Below, piece by piece: positions 1 to 12,208 of a DNA stretch of 64,000 bases (its first letter is position 1; each line of letters opens with the position of its first letter). The DNA is from Antilocapra americana. Its lineage: Eukaryota; Chordata; Mammalia; Artiodactyla; Antilocapridae. The DNA is taken from contig ML664152.1 in NCBI GenBank assembly GCA_007570785.1, positions 3,224,911 to 3,288,910 on the forward strand, in the 5' to 3' direction. The translations under genes and the position numbers were made by a program. The notes under the pieces were generated by a model. The model ran no database searches and had not been told where the DNA came from. It saw only the letters and a program-made list of their open reading frames with translations.

Positions 1-382
1 AGGAGACCTGGAAAATACAGAACAAAGTTACATATAGTTCCACTATATATTACAATTATTAAATTAAGATTTTTAGTTGGAGTTTTGGTATCAAGCTCTC
101 AAAAATGAATAGAATGAATATACAGAAAAGTAGAAGGATATAATAGACCTGAAAAGCACCATAAACCAATTCAACATAATTAAGATTTATATAATTCTCA
201 TGCAACAGCAGGATACAAATTCTGTTCAAGTTCCCATATACTATAAACTAAGAGACACTGAAACATACCCAGGAACATAAAGCAAGATGCAAAAATTTCA
301 CGGTCTAAAGGCTTTGAAATCATACAGAGTCTGTTCTCTTATTGCCAGGGAATTATGTTAGAGATCAATATCAAAATAAATT
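1..382. other. AT-rich non-coding start of window
   Basis: No gene or repeat recognised. This DNA hosts the L1 insertion and resembles 1345-1640. Confidence 0.45.
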
Positions 383-404
383 TGAAAACAACCCACATAT
401 TTTC
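383..404. repeat. Target-site duplication, left copy (L1)
   Basis: 22 bases identical to 1323-1344, directly abutting the poly-T tail of the L1. Confidence 0.93.
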
Positions 405-1322
405 TTTTTTTTTTTTTATTATTGTTTTTGCCATACATTGTCATGATATCACCATGGGTTTACATATGCTTCCCCTCCGGGTCCCCCCTCCCTCCTCCCT
501 CCCCCCCGGGAAATCTCGCTGCACCAGTCCCGAGCGTCAATCCTGGGCTGGCGATTGATTAGACACATGACAATTAACATGCTTCAATGCCCTTCTCCCA
601 TCTCATCCCACCCTTACCCTCATCCACAAAGTCCACAAGTCTATTCTATACATCTGCGTTCCTTTTGTTGTCTCCCATGTTGGGTTCTCATTACTGTCTT
701 TCTAAATTCCATATATATGTGTTAATATACTGTATTGTTGTTTTTGCTTCTGGCTTACTTCACTCTGGATAATGGGCTCCAGTTTCGTCCATCTGAGTAG
801 AATTGCTTCAAATGAATTTTTTTTTAATGCTGAGTAATATTCCATTGTGTATATATACCACAGCTTTCTTATCCATTCGTCAGTTGATGGGCATCTAGGT
901 TGCTTCCATGTCCTGGCTATTGTAAACAATGCAGCGATGAACATTGGGGTGCACGTGGCTCTTTCAATTCTGGTTTCCTCGGTGTATATGCCCAGCAGTG
1001 GGATTGCCGGGTCATATGGCAGGTCTATTTGCAGCTTTTTAAGGAACCTCCACACTGTTTTCCATAGTGGCTGTACTAGTTTGCATTCCCACCAACAGTG
1101 TAAGAGGGTTCCCTTTTCTCCACATCCTCTCCAGCATTTATTGCTTGTAGACTTTTGGATGGCAGCCATTCTGACTGGTGTAAAGTGGTACCTCATTGTG
1201 GTTTTGATTTGCATTTCTCTGATAATGAGTGATGTTGAGCATCTTTTCATGTGTTTGTTAGCCATTTTTATATCTTCCTTGGAGAAATGTCTGTTAAGTT
1301 CTTTGGCCCACTTTTTAATTGG
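405..1322 (-). mobile_element. 5'-truncated L1 with ORF2 C-terminus, flanked by 22-bp target duplication
   Basis: On the minus strand the sequence encodes the L1 ORF2 C-terminal part without a stop (visible motifs: [17 protein letters not shown], the cysteine motif [18 protein letters not shown], and [12 protein letters not shown]), ending at 702. It is followed by a bovine-type L1 3' UTR with a C-rich tract and a poly(A) tail (poly-T at 405-417). Identical 22-base direct repeats (383-404 and 1323-1344, starting tgaaaacaacc) bracket it. The element is truncated at the 5' end and cannot move by itself. The perfect flanks and open frame suggest a fairly recent insertion. Confidence 0.93.
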
Positions 1323-1344
1323 TGAAAACAACCCACATATTTTC
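1323..1344. repeat. Target-site duplication, right copy (L1)
   Basis: 22 bases identical to 383-404, abutting the truncated 5' end of the L1. Confidence 0.93.
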
Positions 1345-3239
1345 AAGTGCAATGTGACATTTACCAAGAGAGATCTTTGACCTAGCCATTGAAAGCTGCA
1401 CTAAAGTTAAAAGACTGAAAAAATGCATAAGGTGATTGAAGAGAAGAAAGCATTTAAATGAGAAATTAATAACAAAATGAGAAATTCATATCATATCAAA
1501 GATACTTTTAAAATACCATAGATATGGAAATTAAATGTCAGCTTTTAAATGATAGGTGTATGTAAGACTCTGTAACAAGGAAAATTAGAAAATATTTGTA
1601 ACAGAATAAAAATGAAAAGAGGATTTACCGGTTTGTTGCATGCAACTTAAGCTGCTCAGTGAAACTAAATGCAACACACACCGAGCTGATTTTGTTGGTG
1701 GGCTGTGCCCCAGGGTGAACTTCTCGGAGGCAGAGAGGCATCGCTGTCAGAACCTTCTGTGACCACTTTCCTCTCCAGCCTCACTAGCCTGCCCCACGAG
1801 CCCCCAAGCACACCGCTGCCCCAGGGCCTTCGCACAGCTGCCCCCTTAGCCAGGATGGCTCACCCCCAGGTGGGCGTCCCCTCCCTCGCTGGTGTCTTTG
1901 TCCACCCGTTACCTTGTCAGGGAAGCCTCCCCGGTCCCATGTCAACTGGTAGCCAAGACTCTGCACACCACGTATCCTGTGCTTCTGGCTCGTCTGATTT
2001 CACACATTTGCTGAGCCCCAGCAGGGTGGGGTCTCTGTGTGTCGAGCTCACTGCTCTGAAGCAGCATTTTAGCTCTCAGCTTCATCACACAGTCGGGGGG
2101 CGGGGGGCAGCGTCAAAGCTTCAGGCAGCCAGTTGTAGCTGATTCTCTCTGTCCACCACAGTCCATTGAAACGAAAATCCCACAGAGGGAGCCGCACTCA
2201 CAGAGCTCCATGTAGGAGAGGAGGTGGGCTGGGGAGTTGGCTTTCTCTGCTCTGGAACAGAGCACAGATACCTCCCCCCACTCCCCAGGCTCACTGCCGT
2301 GCCTGGGTAAGGGGCGCTCATCCACCAGGGGCAGGGCCAGACTCTGCAGCCAGACCACCAGGGCTCAAATTCCAGCTCAATGCCACCCTGGGTGACATAC
2401 TTTCTAGTGGCCACCTCACGGAGTTGTGCGAGGACCCAGTGGTCCCAGCTGTGAGGGTCAGACAGTGCCCGGATACACACCAATTGAGAGGGGTGCTCCT
2501 GACAATGCGAGAGGGGGCAGGGAGCTCAGAAGTCAACCAGGAGAGTGGCTGGGAGGCTGGAGCCCACAGAGCCACCCCAGTGGCTGCCCACCCATTTGTC
2601 AGTCTGAGTGCCATCCATCTCCCTGCTCTGCACCCCGGACAGATGGGTGGTGCACAGTGGCTTCCAGATCAGCAGGCAGATACCCCAGAGAGCAAAAGCC
2701 AAGTATCAGCAAAGTCAGCAAGGCTGTGACGGAGCCTGCGGATTGAGAGGACTCACCTCCTTCCACCAGGAGAGGGTCACCGGGCAGCTCATTGATTTAC
2801 GCCACTAACTGCCATTATCTGACGGGAATGAAACAGTAGAACCGTGTTCTCTGAATGTTCTTGAAAGCCCAGTGAACTGCAGCCCCGCTATCTCACAAGG
2901 AGCTTAAATAAAGATTCTCCTCCAACCCCTGAAACACATTCAGACGTAAGTCTATTTTTACATGAGTTACATAACCGTTGTCTCTCATTCATTGATGGTA
3001 AATACTTCTCTACAAACAGTACTTCTATCGAGGGTGCAGTCGATTCCCATCCTTCTGGCTGAAGCCACAGACTAAGGCTTTGGGTCCCCCAGCATGGAGG
3101 CAGACAAACATGAAGTAGGCTTGGGCAGGAAGGATGTCGTCCCTTCTCTGGTGCTCCATGCCTGGCTAGGGGCTCCTCTTCGGAGTCACCAGCCACAGCG
3201 CTGAGGTCAGGAAGCACTGCTTGTATTCAGATATTATGT
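1345..3239. other. Non-coding interval, AT-rich then GC-rich
   Basis: 1345-1640 is AT-rich and matches the AT-rich DNA at 1-382. From about 1690 the base composition rises in GC. Open frames at 1705-2142 and 2166-2729 overlap many others in all frames, show no family motif and look like chance frames. No repeat was recognised. Confidence 0.5.
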
Positions 3240-3453
3240 CTGTTGTTGCTGTTTAGTCTCTAAATTGTGTCCAACTCTTTGCGACCTCATGGACTGTAAC
3301 TCACCAGGCTCCTCTATCCATGGGATTTCCCAAGCAAGAACACCGGAGTGAGTTGCCATTTCCTCCTTCAGGGAATCTTCCCAAGCCAGGAATGGAACCC
3401 ACAACTCCGGCTTGGCAGAGAGATTCTTTACTGCCGAGCCACTTGGGAAGCCC
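3240..3453 (-). mobile_element. Bov-tA SINE
   Basis: Reads as the reverse complement of the Bov-tA consensus: a gtccaactctttgcgacc start, the caccaggctcctct and ggaatcttccc blocks, and an end at cacttgggaagccc. Bov-tA combines a tRNA-Glu-related head with a BovB-derived tail and is confined to ruminants. Confidence 0.92.
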
Positions 3454-4442
3454 ATGAGTACATACAGGAGGCTTCTGGAGCAAGGCAAGAAATGGACATT
3501 GGTCTATTTCCAGGAAAGGCCTTCATCACTCGTTGGATGTGCGCTTGTGTCTGCATGTGTGTGACTTCGGTTCTGTGCCACCACTCTGTCCCTCCACAAG
3601 GGTCTTCCTGCTGCCCAGGGTCCCTGCTGCACCTCCTCCCTCCCCCACCTCAAACTCCTTGCAACCACTCTCCTGTCTTAACCACTGGACCACTAGGGAA
3701 GTCCCAAGGCTAAGAACTCTTCACCTAAACTCAGCTTCTGAGAGATTTTAGACTCTTCCCAAAAGTGCAATAGTTTATGGTTTACATCTCATCTCTGATC
3801 TGTTTGGATTTACTTTTTGCATTCGGCGCCACATGTAGGCCAAGTTCCCATCTCAGCACCCGAGCCCCTCCCGGTTCCTCCAGCATCACTTGCTGACAAG
3901 GCCATCCTCCCTCTGCCGACCTCTGACCTTTGTCAGCCCTCAGCTGCGTGGCTTTGTCCATGCTGGCCCTCTGATCTGCGGGTCTATGCCTCCTCCAGCA
4001 CCACGTGGTCGTCTTCACTGTAGCTTTGCAAGCAAGACTTTGCAAACTTGTGGCGCGTGCCTTCTGGATTTTGAACCCTGTGAATGTGTTACCCATTTCA
4101 ATGTGAGAACATTAATGCTTTTAATTAATAAAACTGGAATGTGGGACAGATTCTCTTCTTATAGCTTTTATCTTTCCCGTGAACAGCCGCCAGCGGGGAG
4201 GACGTTCCCATGCACAGCAGCCTTTGAGGACAGTCCCAGCACAATCGCATACATGCTTCTTCTGTTTACCTCTGGGAAGGCCAGTTGCTGGGAATAGTAG
4301 GGAACTCATCAAGTGGGGTGTAGTCCAGGTCCCTGAAGCTGCTGGGGGACCCTGCCCCCTCTGGCCAGGACGCGTTTTAGGAGAGATGTTTGGTGCTGCT
4401 GGCTTTTGTGCTAGGGTGGTACACAGGGCAGCTACTGTAACC
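3454..4442. other. Non-coding interval with a short SINE relic
   Basis: 3675-3705 (cttaaccactggaccactag then ggaagtccc) is a minus-strand relic of a tRNA-Glu-type SINE head. The rest shows no recognisable gene or repeat. Confidence 0.5.
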
Positions 4443-5065
4443 TCAGATGTGGGGTACAAAAGAAGTGGAAACGGTGACAGATTTTATTTTCTTGGGCTCG
4501 AAAATCACTGCAGATGGTGACTCCAGCCATGAAATTAAAAGACACTTGCTCCTTGGAAGAAAAGCTATGACAAATCTAGGCAGCATATTAAAAAGCAGAG
4601 ACATCACTTTACTGACAAAGGTCCACAATAGTCAAAGCTATGGTTTTTCCAGTAGTCATGTATGGATGTGATAGTTGGACTATAAAGAAAGCTGAGCACA
4701 GAAGAATTGATGTTTTTGAACTGTGGTGTTGGAGAAGACTCTTGAGAGTCCCTTGGACTGCAAGGAGATCCAACCAGTCCATCCTAAAGGAAATCAGTCC
4801 TGAATATTCATTGGAAGGACTGATGCTGAAGCTGAAACTCCAATCCTTTGGCCGCCTGATGTGAAGAACTGACTCAGTGGAAAAGACCTTGATGCTGGGA
4901 AAGATCGAAGGCAAGAGGAGAAGGGGACGACAGAGGATAGATGGTTGGATGGCATCATCGACTCAATGAGCAAACTCTGGGAGATAGTGGAGGACAGGGA
5001 AGCCTGGGGTGCTGCAGTCTATGGGATCACAGAGAGTCAGACACGACTTAGAGACTAAATGACAA
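4443..5065 (+). mobile_element. BovB LINE 3' end fragment
   Basis: Translates in pieces to the C-terminal BovB polyprotein (visible: FLGSKITADGD, VVMYGCDSWTIKKAEHRRID, FELWCWRRLLRVPWTARRSNQ) and ends in cagacacgacttagagac. Several frameshifts and a stop (after the phrase ending GRLM) break the frame. Only about the last 600 bases of a 3.2-kb element are present. Confidence 0.92.
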
Positions 5066-5945
5066 TAACAGGCAGGGCATCAAAGCACAGAGGCTGAGTC
5101 CAGGGTCCCAGGACTAACCGGCTGCCCTGGTTCACAGTCTGAGGGCTGAGGTAGGCAGGTTCCCAGAGTGTGTCTGGGTTCCAGGGTGGACCATCTCCAC
5201 TCTAATCAACAGGAAGGGCCAGCCGGCTGCGGAGCTATGCTTGCCCCAGGCCCCAAACCATAACACCAGGACCTCAGGCATTACTTGTCCTCCATTGTCA
5301 CACAACCATGAAAATGAGAACCGCTCAATAAATGCATTCCCTGGGCTTCTTTGGATTGTTTCACCACTTTTACAGTTCAAAGACAGGTAAGAGCAGGGCC
5401 AGTCTTTGATACCTTTGAGTCAAGGTGACTCAGCCATCTTTCAGAAAAGTCCAGAAAACTTAAAAGACAGATCCTGGCATCTGTTGAAAGCATTGTTCAG
5501 TCTCTTCCTCCAGAAGCTCACTGTCTGCCAAGCTACACACACTACTCAGCACTGGTGCCAAGGTGGGTCCACACATCCGCCCTGAGCTAAAGGGCCACCC
5601 ACTTCAGACACACCGCTCCCCACTCATCGGGACCAGCCTGGGTTTAGACCACCAAGTTAGGATGTGCAGGGAGCTTCCAGAACCCCAGGGCCCAGGCTGT
5701 ACCCCAGACAAGGCAATCAGCATTCCTAGGGGTGGGACCCAGGTGACAGCATTTGCCTGAGCCCCAGGGCTCCATATTCAGGTGGTCTGCGAACCCCTTT
5801 GCTGGGATTTCCAGGAAGAGTTAGGTCACTGTGGGAGGCATGAGGACGCTCTTAGCTTAGCCTTAGAGAACAAGCTTGGTCAAGTGGGGAGGTCAGGGAG
5901 AGCCCTGAGTATGAAAATGACGAGAATATACATGTGAAAATGAGA
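5066..5945. other. Non-coding interval
   Basis: No gene, RNA or repeat recognised. The short frames present carry no family motif. Confidence 0.4.
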
Positions 5946-6382
5946 GTACTTGTATTAGTTTCCCAGAACTTCCGAAAAAATCACTGCGAACTTGGGGGCT
6001 CAAAACAACAGGAATTTTTTTCCCCCGTGGCTCTGGAGCCAGCAGTCTGATATCAAGGTGTCAGCGGTGCCATGCTACTTCTTAAGACTCTGGGGGAGAA
6101 TCCTTCCTGCCTCTCCCAGCTCCTGAGGGCTCCCAGCATCCCTGGCTTATGGCCCCATCTCTCTGCCCTTATCCTCACTTGGCCACCTCCCCCTGTGTCT
6201 ATCTGACCCTTCTCTGCCGCTTCCTTATAAGGACCCCTGTGATGGCATCGAGGACCCGCCCAATAATCCTGGATGAATACCTCCTCACAGGATCCTCAGT
6301 CACGTTTTTGCTATAGAAGGTTATGGTCTGGGCATTAGGACATGGGTGTGTCCTTGGGGACCACCATCCAACTCACTGTAAC
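5946..6382 (-). mobile_element. Old MaLR/MLT1-type LTR-like element
   Basis: The string tgtattagtttcccagaact, then aaaacaacaggaattt, ctctggagccagcagtctga and cttccttataaggacccctg follows the reverse complement of a common mammalian MaLR-type LTR. It is diverged and has no internal coding region. The exact subfamily cannot be named by eye. Confidence 0.65.
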
Positions 6383-6795
6383 ACTCAAACTGCCCCTTGG
6401 GGAGCAAAAAAAGACCATCATGACTGACATGAGAGGGTCCCCTTGGTCCACTTGCTGTGGGCAGGACCATGAGCCCTCGGATTTCAAGGAGTCGGGACTA
6501 GTGTTCAGCAATGGGAAGGCTGAAGCCCAGACTCAAAGTCTGTCCAGGATAGGTGGGGCTCTGGGGGGCCCTGGGCTCACGTGTACCAGGGACTGAAGTT
6601 ACAGAGCCTCAGAGCTCGCCTTCCAGACTAAAGGCAGACCCCGTGAGCCGTATACACCATGGAGTCATATTTTGAATAGCACAGTCATGTTACACTGATT
6701 TCTATGTGCTAAAAGTTAATTTGTTAAATATAAACATTGTGCACCTTAGTTTCTGAAGCCCCATTTTGGATCTTTTTCCCCTCTAAATCGAAAAG
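6383..6795. other. Non-coding interval
   Basis: Unique sequence with no recognised gene or repeat. Confidence 0.4.
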
Positions 6796-7001
6796 TGAAG
6801 AAGAAAGTGTTAGTCACTCAGTCATGTCTGACTCTTTGTGACCCCATGGACGGTAGCCCGCCAGGCTCCTCTGCCCATGGAATTTTCCAGGCAAGAATAG
6901 TGGAGTGAGTTGCCATTCCCTTCTCCACGGGATCTTCCTGACCCACGGATAGGACCCGGGTCTCCTGCATTGCAAGTGGATTCTTTATCATCTGAGCTGT
7001 G
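6796..7001 (-). mobile_element. Bov-tA SINE
   Basis: Contains gtcactcagtcatgtctgac, caggctcctctgcccatgg and caagaatagtggagtgagtt, and ends at ctttatcatctgagctgtg. Lightly diverged and nearly full length. Confidence 0.92.
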
Positions 7002-7926
7002 ATTAGAGACTCATAAATGGATGTGTCCCCCAAGCAGCTCTGTCAGGTCCCGCTCAAAGGAATTGTTTCAGTCACTGAAGGATGGATAAGCCCCATGGTG
7101 GGGGTGGCCCCATCCACTCCAGCATCCCATTTCCTGGTAACCTGGGGGCTGTAACCTTCCTCCCCCCATCATAGTCCCAGCTGTCTTCCTACCTCGTGTT
7201 GCGACATGACACAGAAGTGAATACTGATGGAGAAGAGCAGAGAAAGCCATGCCCTCACTCCTGCCTACCGCCTCATGGGGGAGAGAACACCGCGTGTAAA
7301 CTGTGGGCCCCAGTTTCCAGCTCAGCCATGCCTCCCTCTTGGAGCGTGAATTCATCCCGAAGCCCGCTCTTCCACCAGCTCCAGGCTGCTTCCTTCTGAA
7401 CTTATGTTACACTTGATCTTCAGAATGTGCTGGATTCACAACCACACTGCTGGAACGTTGGGACCTTGGAATCCCTACAGGAATATACAGAGAACCAACT
7501 TCCAATAACTCCGTCTCTCCCAAACAGCAAACCGACTTTTAGTTGAGAAAATGCAACCGTGAAGGCAAAGTCCTGTCAGGCCTTTGGATTTAGCAAAACA
7601 AGGAAGCCAGTCAAAAGCACTCTGGCTGGGCCTGGGGACACATGACTTCTCGTCCCAGTGGTTCAATGAAAGGTCCATGTTTCTCAGGCGGAGCCCCGAA
7701 AGCCAGAAGAAGGGGCAGACCCTTGGCGATCCTTCACTCCAAAGAAGTCCCCTAGTCATGGAGCAACCAACAGGATGACACTGGGCAGCCCCACCACAGC
7801 AGACGGGGGAGCCGCCCAGGGAGCCGGGTGAGTGTGCCTGTGAGTCAGGGTCCAGCAGGGAGGTCTGCCATGCAGCCAGTCCAGAGAGGCCTCTAGAAAA
7901 ACTGGGCTGGGTCCAAGAAACAAATT
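7002..7926. other. Non-coding interval
   Basis: No gene or repeat recognised. Open frames are short and lack motifs. Confidence 0.4.
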
Positions 7927-8222
7927 GAGGACTTCCCTGGTGGTCCAGTGATCAAGAATCCATCTGCCAAGGTGGGGGACGTGGATTCCATCCCTGATAC
8001 AGGGACATCCCACATGCCACGGAGCAACTAAGTCTGTGCATCACAGCTACTGGCATCACCTAGAGCCTGGGCTCTGCAACAAGAGGAGCCACTGCAATGA
8101 GAAACTGGTGCGCCCCAACTGGAGAGGAACTCCCACTCGCCGCCACTAGAGAAAGCCCAAGTGCAGCAACAAAGGCCTAGCACAGTCAACAATAAAATAG
8201 ACAAAATTTTAAAAGAGAAACA
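7927..8222 (+). mobile_element. CHR-type tRNA-Glu SINE
   Basis: Starts gaggacttccctggtggtcc with the tRNA-like box (ggattccatccctgatac), followed by the CHR body (ctctgcaacaagaggagcc, ctagagaaagcccaagtgc), and ends in an A-rich tail near 8190-8222. Nearly full length. Confidence 0.9.
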
Positions 8223-11170
8223 AAACGAAACTAGGGGCTCACACTTGAGCCCTCTCAGTAGTGCAGCCATGAGCACCACAGACGCAGGGCAGGCCATGTC
8301 GGGTCGAATGGAGAGGGTGTCAGTGTCATTTTTAAAACAAATTGGGGGAGTAACCCCTTGGTGGCCATTTGGGGGTTGGGGTCTTTGGGGCATTGGTCTG
8401 AGTGATGCTGCCTCAAGACACCCTCCTGCAGCCCCTTTCATTCCTGTAGGGCATCCCATGGTCTCCAAGTGCCAAACGAGCAACAGATTAAGCTCCCTCC
8501 TGATCCCAGACAGACGCCCTGGGGCTGCGTGTCCACCCGTCCTCTGTAGCCCTTCTCCGCGTGCAGAGAAGAGCGAAGCCTCCGTCAGCCTGCTACTAGT
8601 TCCAAAGCTGCTGTGTGTCCCGTGGGTGGGTGGACTCCATCCGGGATCCCGGAATGTGGTGGCTGGGAGCAGGGAGGGGATTCCCAGAAGCCAGGGGGTT
8701 GCAGCTGGCGGCTGAGCCAGGAGCACCCAGGGGACACCACACGGCCACCAATTTGGAGGTAATTACAAGGCTGTCTGCCTGAGAGGGAGGCTCAGCGGAG
8801 ATTCCAGGAAGCTTTGCACAGATAACACGAGTGCAGAGACTGGGAAGAAAATCTCAGTTCTGACCACGCAGGCCCTACTCGGCTGATTGCCCCAAACAGA
8901 CAGACAGGAAATGACTTTTCAGGCTGCTTCCCCACGGACTGACTTCAAAGTGGCCTGCAGGCTTGGGTCCTGGAGACCAGCTCTGCCCCCGGCCCCCGGA
9001 AACTCCAAGTCCCAGCCCTCATCTGCCTGCTTGCTGAGTGCGGATCCATGGTGGGGATCGCCCAGCACCCCCTGCCCTACACAGGAAGCCTGCCCTCAGC
9101 ACACAGCCCTCTCTCCTTCCCTCAGTTGCAGGGCCTGGGGACAGAGGAACTGGAACACAGCCTCCAGCCCATGGGAACCAAGTGATTTCACACCTGGAGC
9201 TAACACTGACAGGCCATCGGTGAGCTGAACTCTGCTCACATTGAGCGCAGAGCAACCCCTTGGAGAGCTGCGCCAGGGTAGGGGGTTTTCTGATGCTGTC
9301 AAGCACTAGGGGAGGGGACAGGGGGTGGTCAGAGCCATGGGATCCTAGGCCTGAAGATGACCCTCGTCCCTAAGCCAGCCACCCTGCTGTCCCCTGCTAG
9401 CCTCGGCCAGGGAAGACCCAGAGGACAACGGCCCCAGGGTAGGGTAGCTCTCGTTCATGACCTTGACCCAGACGGACCTGGCAGGCAGCATGTGGGGAGC
9501 AGAGCAGCTCTCGGGTTCTATTCCTGGGGTCTGGCTGCATATGACTCACGTCAACACTGTACCGCTCACAAAAAGGGACGTGACTCATCGAGACTCACCC
9601 GACCCTCGGCTCACGGCTCCACCTGCTGGGCTCTCCCCGAGGCCCAACCCAGGCCCCACAAGCAAGTCCTCCCCTGGCTCAGCATCTTCTCTTCCACCCC
9701 CACCTGCTCCGCAGGGTTCAGCCTTCCCACCTGGCTCAGCGTCTCCCCCAGCTCCCAAGGGGAAGACCCCCTTGTTGATGAAGGTGAACTGGGAACAGCA
9801 GCCTCACTGCTGGCCCAGTAACCAGGACCTGAACTGGAATCCAGAGGCAGGCAGGGAAGGAAGCCCAGGAGCAGAACATGACAAGACCACATCTGCTAGG
9901 GTGGGCAGTCAGAGCAGGCCTGCGAGGTCCCCTGCTTTCCAGCACTCCCAGAGAAGGGCAGACTGTCGCCCACGGCCAACTCCAGGGGCCCTTGGTCTCA
10001 CCTCCTAGAATCTGTCTCCCAGGCCCTCTCTCCAATACTCAGGGACTGCCCAGGGCTCCTTCTCTGGCCCTCAGCTTTTAACTGACCTGTCTTCCTCTAG
10101 GACTCGGGGGCTCCCTGGGGCTCCTTCTCTGGCCCTCAGCTTTTCACTGACCTGAAGAAGCCAGTGACACCTGCCACTGACCGCAAGCATCCATCTGTAA
10201 CAGTCAGTAGCCCCGCGTGCATCCTTTGGCAAAGGCTCAGCTGCCCTGACCACAGGGCCCGTGCCCCTGTCCTCACTGAGGCTGGGAGTAAAGGGAGTTG
10301 GGGGCATGTGGGGTGACTGTCTGCAGCCCCAGAGCTCCTGAGATGTAGACCTTTCCCTGAACCCAACACTCATGCAGGACCAGCTTCCCTCTTGGTTCCT
10401 GCTTCTTTGTATCTGAGGACTCAAAACACACACATGAGTGAGAAGTAGCAGAGGTCCCTGGCCTGGCGCAGAGGATCTTCCTCCCTCCCTGTGGTCATCC
10501 CAACCCTCAGGAGGCACCAAAGAGATGCAGATGGACCACTGAAGAGAGAGATGACAGACAGACAGAGGCAGACCCTCTGTGTTCGGGGCCCAAACAGTGC
10601 TTAACGCTGCAGAGCCACAGGAAGAGAGGGCCTTGGTGACTTGAGGCAGAGACCCCGCCTTCACCATCTGTGTCTTTGAAGAAAGAAGGGGGTTGTCCTT
10701 GACATCACCCCTGCCATCACCAGCTGAAGTAATCCTGACCACTGAATTCTAGCTGAAATGTCAGTATTCCCACCTCTGAGTTAGGGAGACGGGAGCAAGG
10801 AACAAGTCTGATCTGCGGCCCCGCTGTCTGCTCAGGAGCTTCGGGTGCTCCCCCAAAGGGCCAAGGACCCAACTGGCCCCCAGTGCGGGGCTTCCTATTT
10901 CCCAGGTAAAGGGGGTGCACAGCCTCTAGGACGCGCTCTGGGTGGGGACCAGCTGCTCTCCCCTGATGAAGTGCCTTGCTCAGGTGGGCTCCGGGAGGAT
11001 GCCCCATCAGGATCTCAGTCTCCTAGGCCCTGTGTGGGGTAGCCCAGAATGTATTTGTTCCTGCCTTCATTGCTGCAGTTCTCCATAGCTCCAGCCCTTG
11101 CTCCCCCTTTCCCCAGGTTTGTCTAAGGGATCTGCTGCCATTTGGGGGCCAGCAGTGCTGACCAGGGCCT
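8223..11170. other. Non-coding interval, GC-rich
   Basis: Apart from the small tandem duplication at 10036-10154, no repeat or gene was recognised. Long frames at 8028-8726 and 10071-10742 (minus strand) show no protein family signature and overlap equally open frames on the other strand. Confidence 0.45.
10036..10154. repeat. Two-copy tandem duplication, period 65 bp
   Basis: The block gggctccttctctggccctc-agctttt-n-actgacctg occurs at 10053 and again at 10118. The copies differ by only a few bases, so the duplication is fairly recent. Nothing coding is involved. Confidence 0.85.
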
Positions 11171-11384
11171 CACAGGGGGCGCTGGTGGTAAAGCACCCAC
11201 TTGTCAATGCAGGGGACATAAGAGACTGCGAATTCGATCCCTGGGTCAGGAAGATCCCCTGGAGGAGGGCATGGCAACCCACTCCAGTATTCTTGCCTGG
11301 AGAATCCCATGGACAGAGGAGCCTGGTGGGCTACAGTCCACGGGGTCACAGAGTCAAACACGACTGAGTGACTGAGCAGCAACA
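11171..11384 (+). mobile_element. Bov-tA SINE
   Basis: Sense orientation: gcgctggtggtaaagcaccc, ccactccagtattcttgcct, ggagcctggtgggctacag and cgactgagtgactgagcagc. Confidence 0.92.
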
Positions 11385-11960
11385 GTGCCGGCCACCGTAA
11401 CCTTGGGGTCCCTGGCGTCTGGGGGGCCTGGACGACTCTCACCCCTTCCCTTCCCTTCCCCTGGGCCCTGAGAGCATGAGACCCATTAAAGCTGACCTTC
11501 TCCTCACTACTGCCTCTGAGAAGCAGACTGAAAGGGATGGGCATGCCAAGTGTATGCAGGCCATCAGAACCCGCGGGTCGCCTCCCAAGTCCCGGGGTCC
11601 GCTAACAAGCCCTGAGAGACCCGGCTGCCACCCCCTAGGTCCTGGACCTGACCCGGGATGAAGCCAGCCGTGCCCGGAGCCCACCCACTGCACAGGAGTT
11701 TCAGCCACAAGACACACCAGCCCTGGAGGTGTCTGTGGAGCTGCCCCACTTCCTCGCTCCTCATTAGCACCTGGCTCAGGTGACGGAGACCCCAGAAGCC
11801 AGGAGAGGCCAGGTGCACTCCCAGCTGTGGGAAGGGGGTGTCCTGTCTGTGTAAACTGACTTCCAGTCGGCCACCAGAAACCTCACAGTGCTTACTGAGC
11901 TGCTTGTTCTGAGAGGAAAAGGCAGGGTCTCCGAGGTTGGGGAAGGAGTACCCACAAGTT
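11385..11960. other. Non-coding interval
   Basis: Unique GC-rich sequence. No gene or repeat recognised. Confidence 0.4.
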
Positions 11961-12208
11961 GTGCATGCGTGCTAAGTCACTTCAGTTGTGTCTGACTCTG
12001 TGACCCCATGAACTGTAGCCTGCCAGGCTCCTCTGTCCACGGGATTTCCCAGACAAGAATATTTTACACTGGAATGGATTGCCGTTTCCTTCTCCAGGGG
12101 ATCATCCTGACCTAGGGATCGAACCCACATCTCTATGTCTCCTGCATTGGTAGTCGGTGTTTTTTGTTTGTTTGTTTGTTTTACCATTAACACAACCTGG
12201 AAAGCCCA
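11961..12208 (-). mobile_element. Bov-tA SINE with internal TTTG repeat
   Basis: Contains ctaagtcacttcagttgtgt, gccaggctcctctgtccac and ccgtttccttctccagggg. The head region is interrupted by a short TTTG tetranucleotide run (about 12158-12181) and ends at cacaacctggaaagccc. Confidence 0.88.

Noticed and set aside
8028..8726. 232-codon open frame, minus strand
   Set aside because: Its first part lies over a CHR SINE and no protein family is recognisable.
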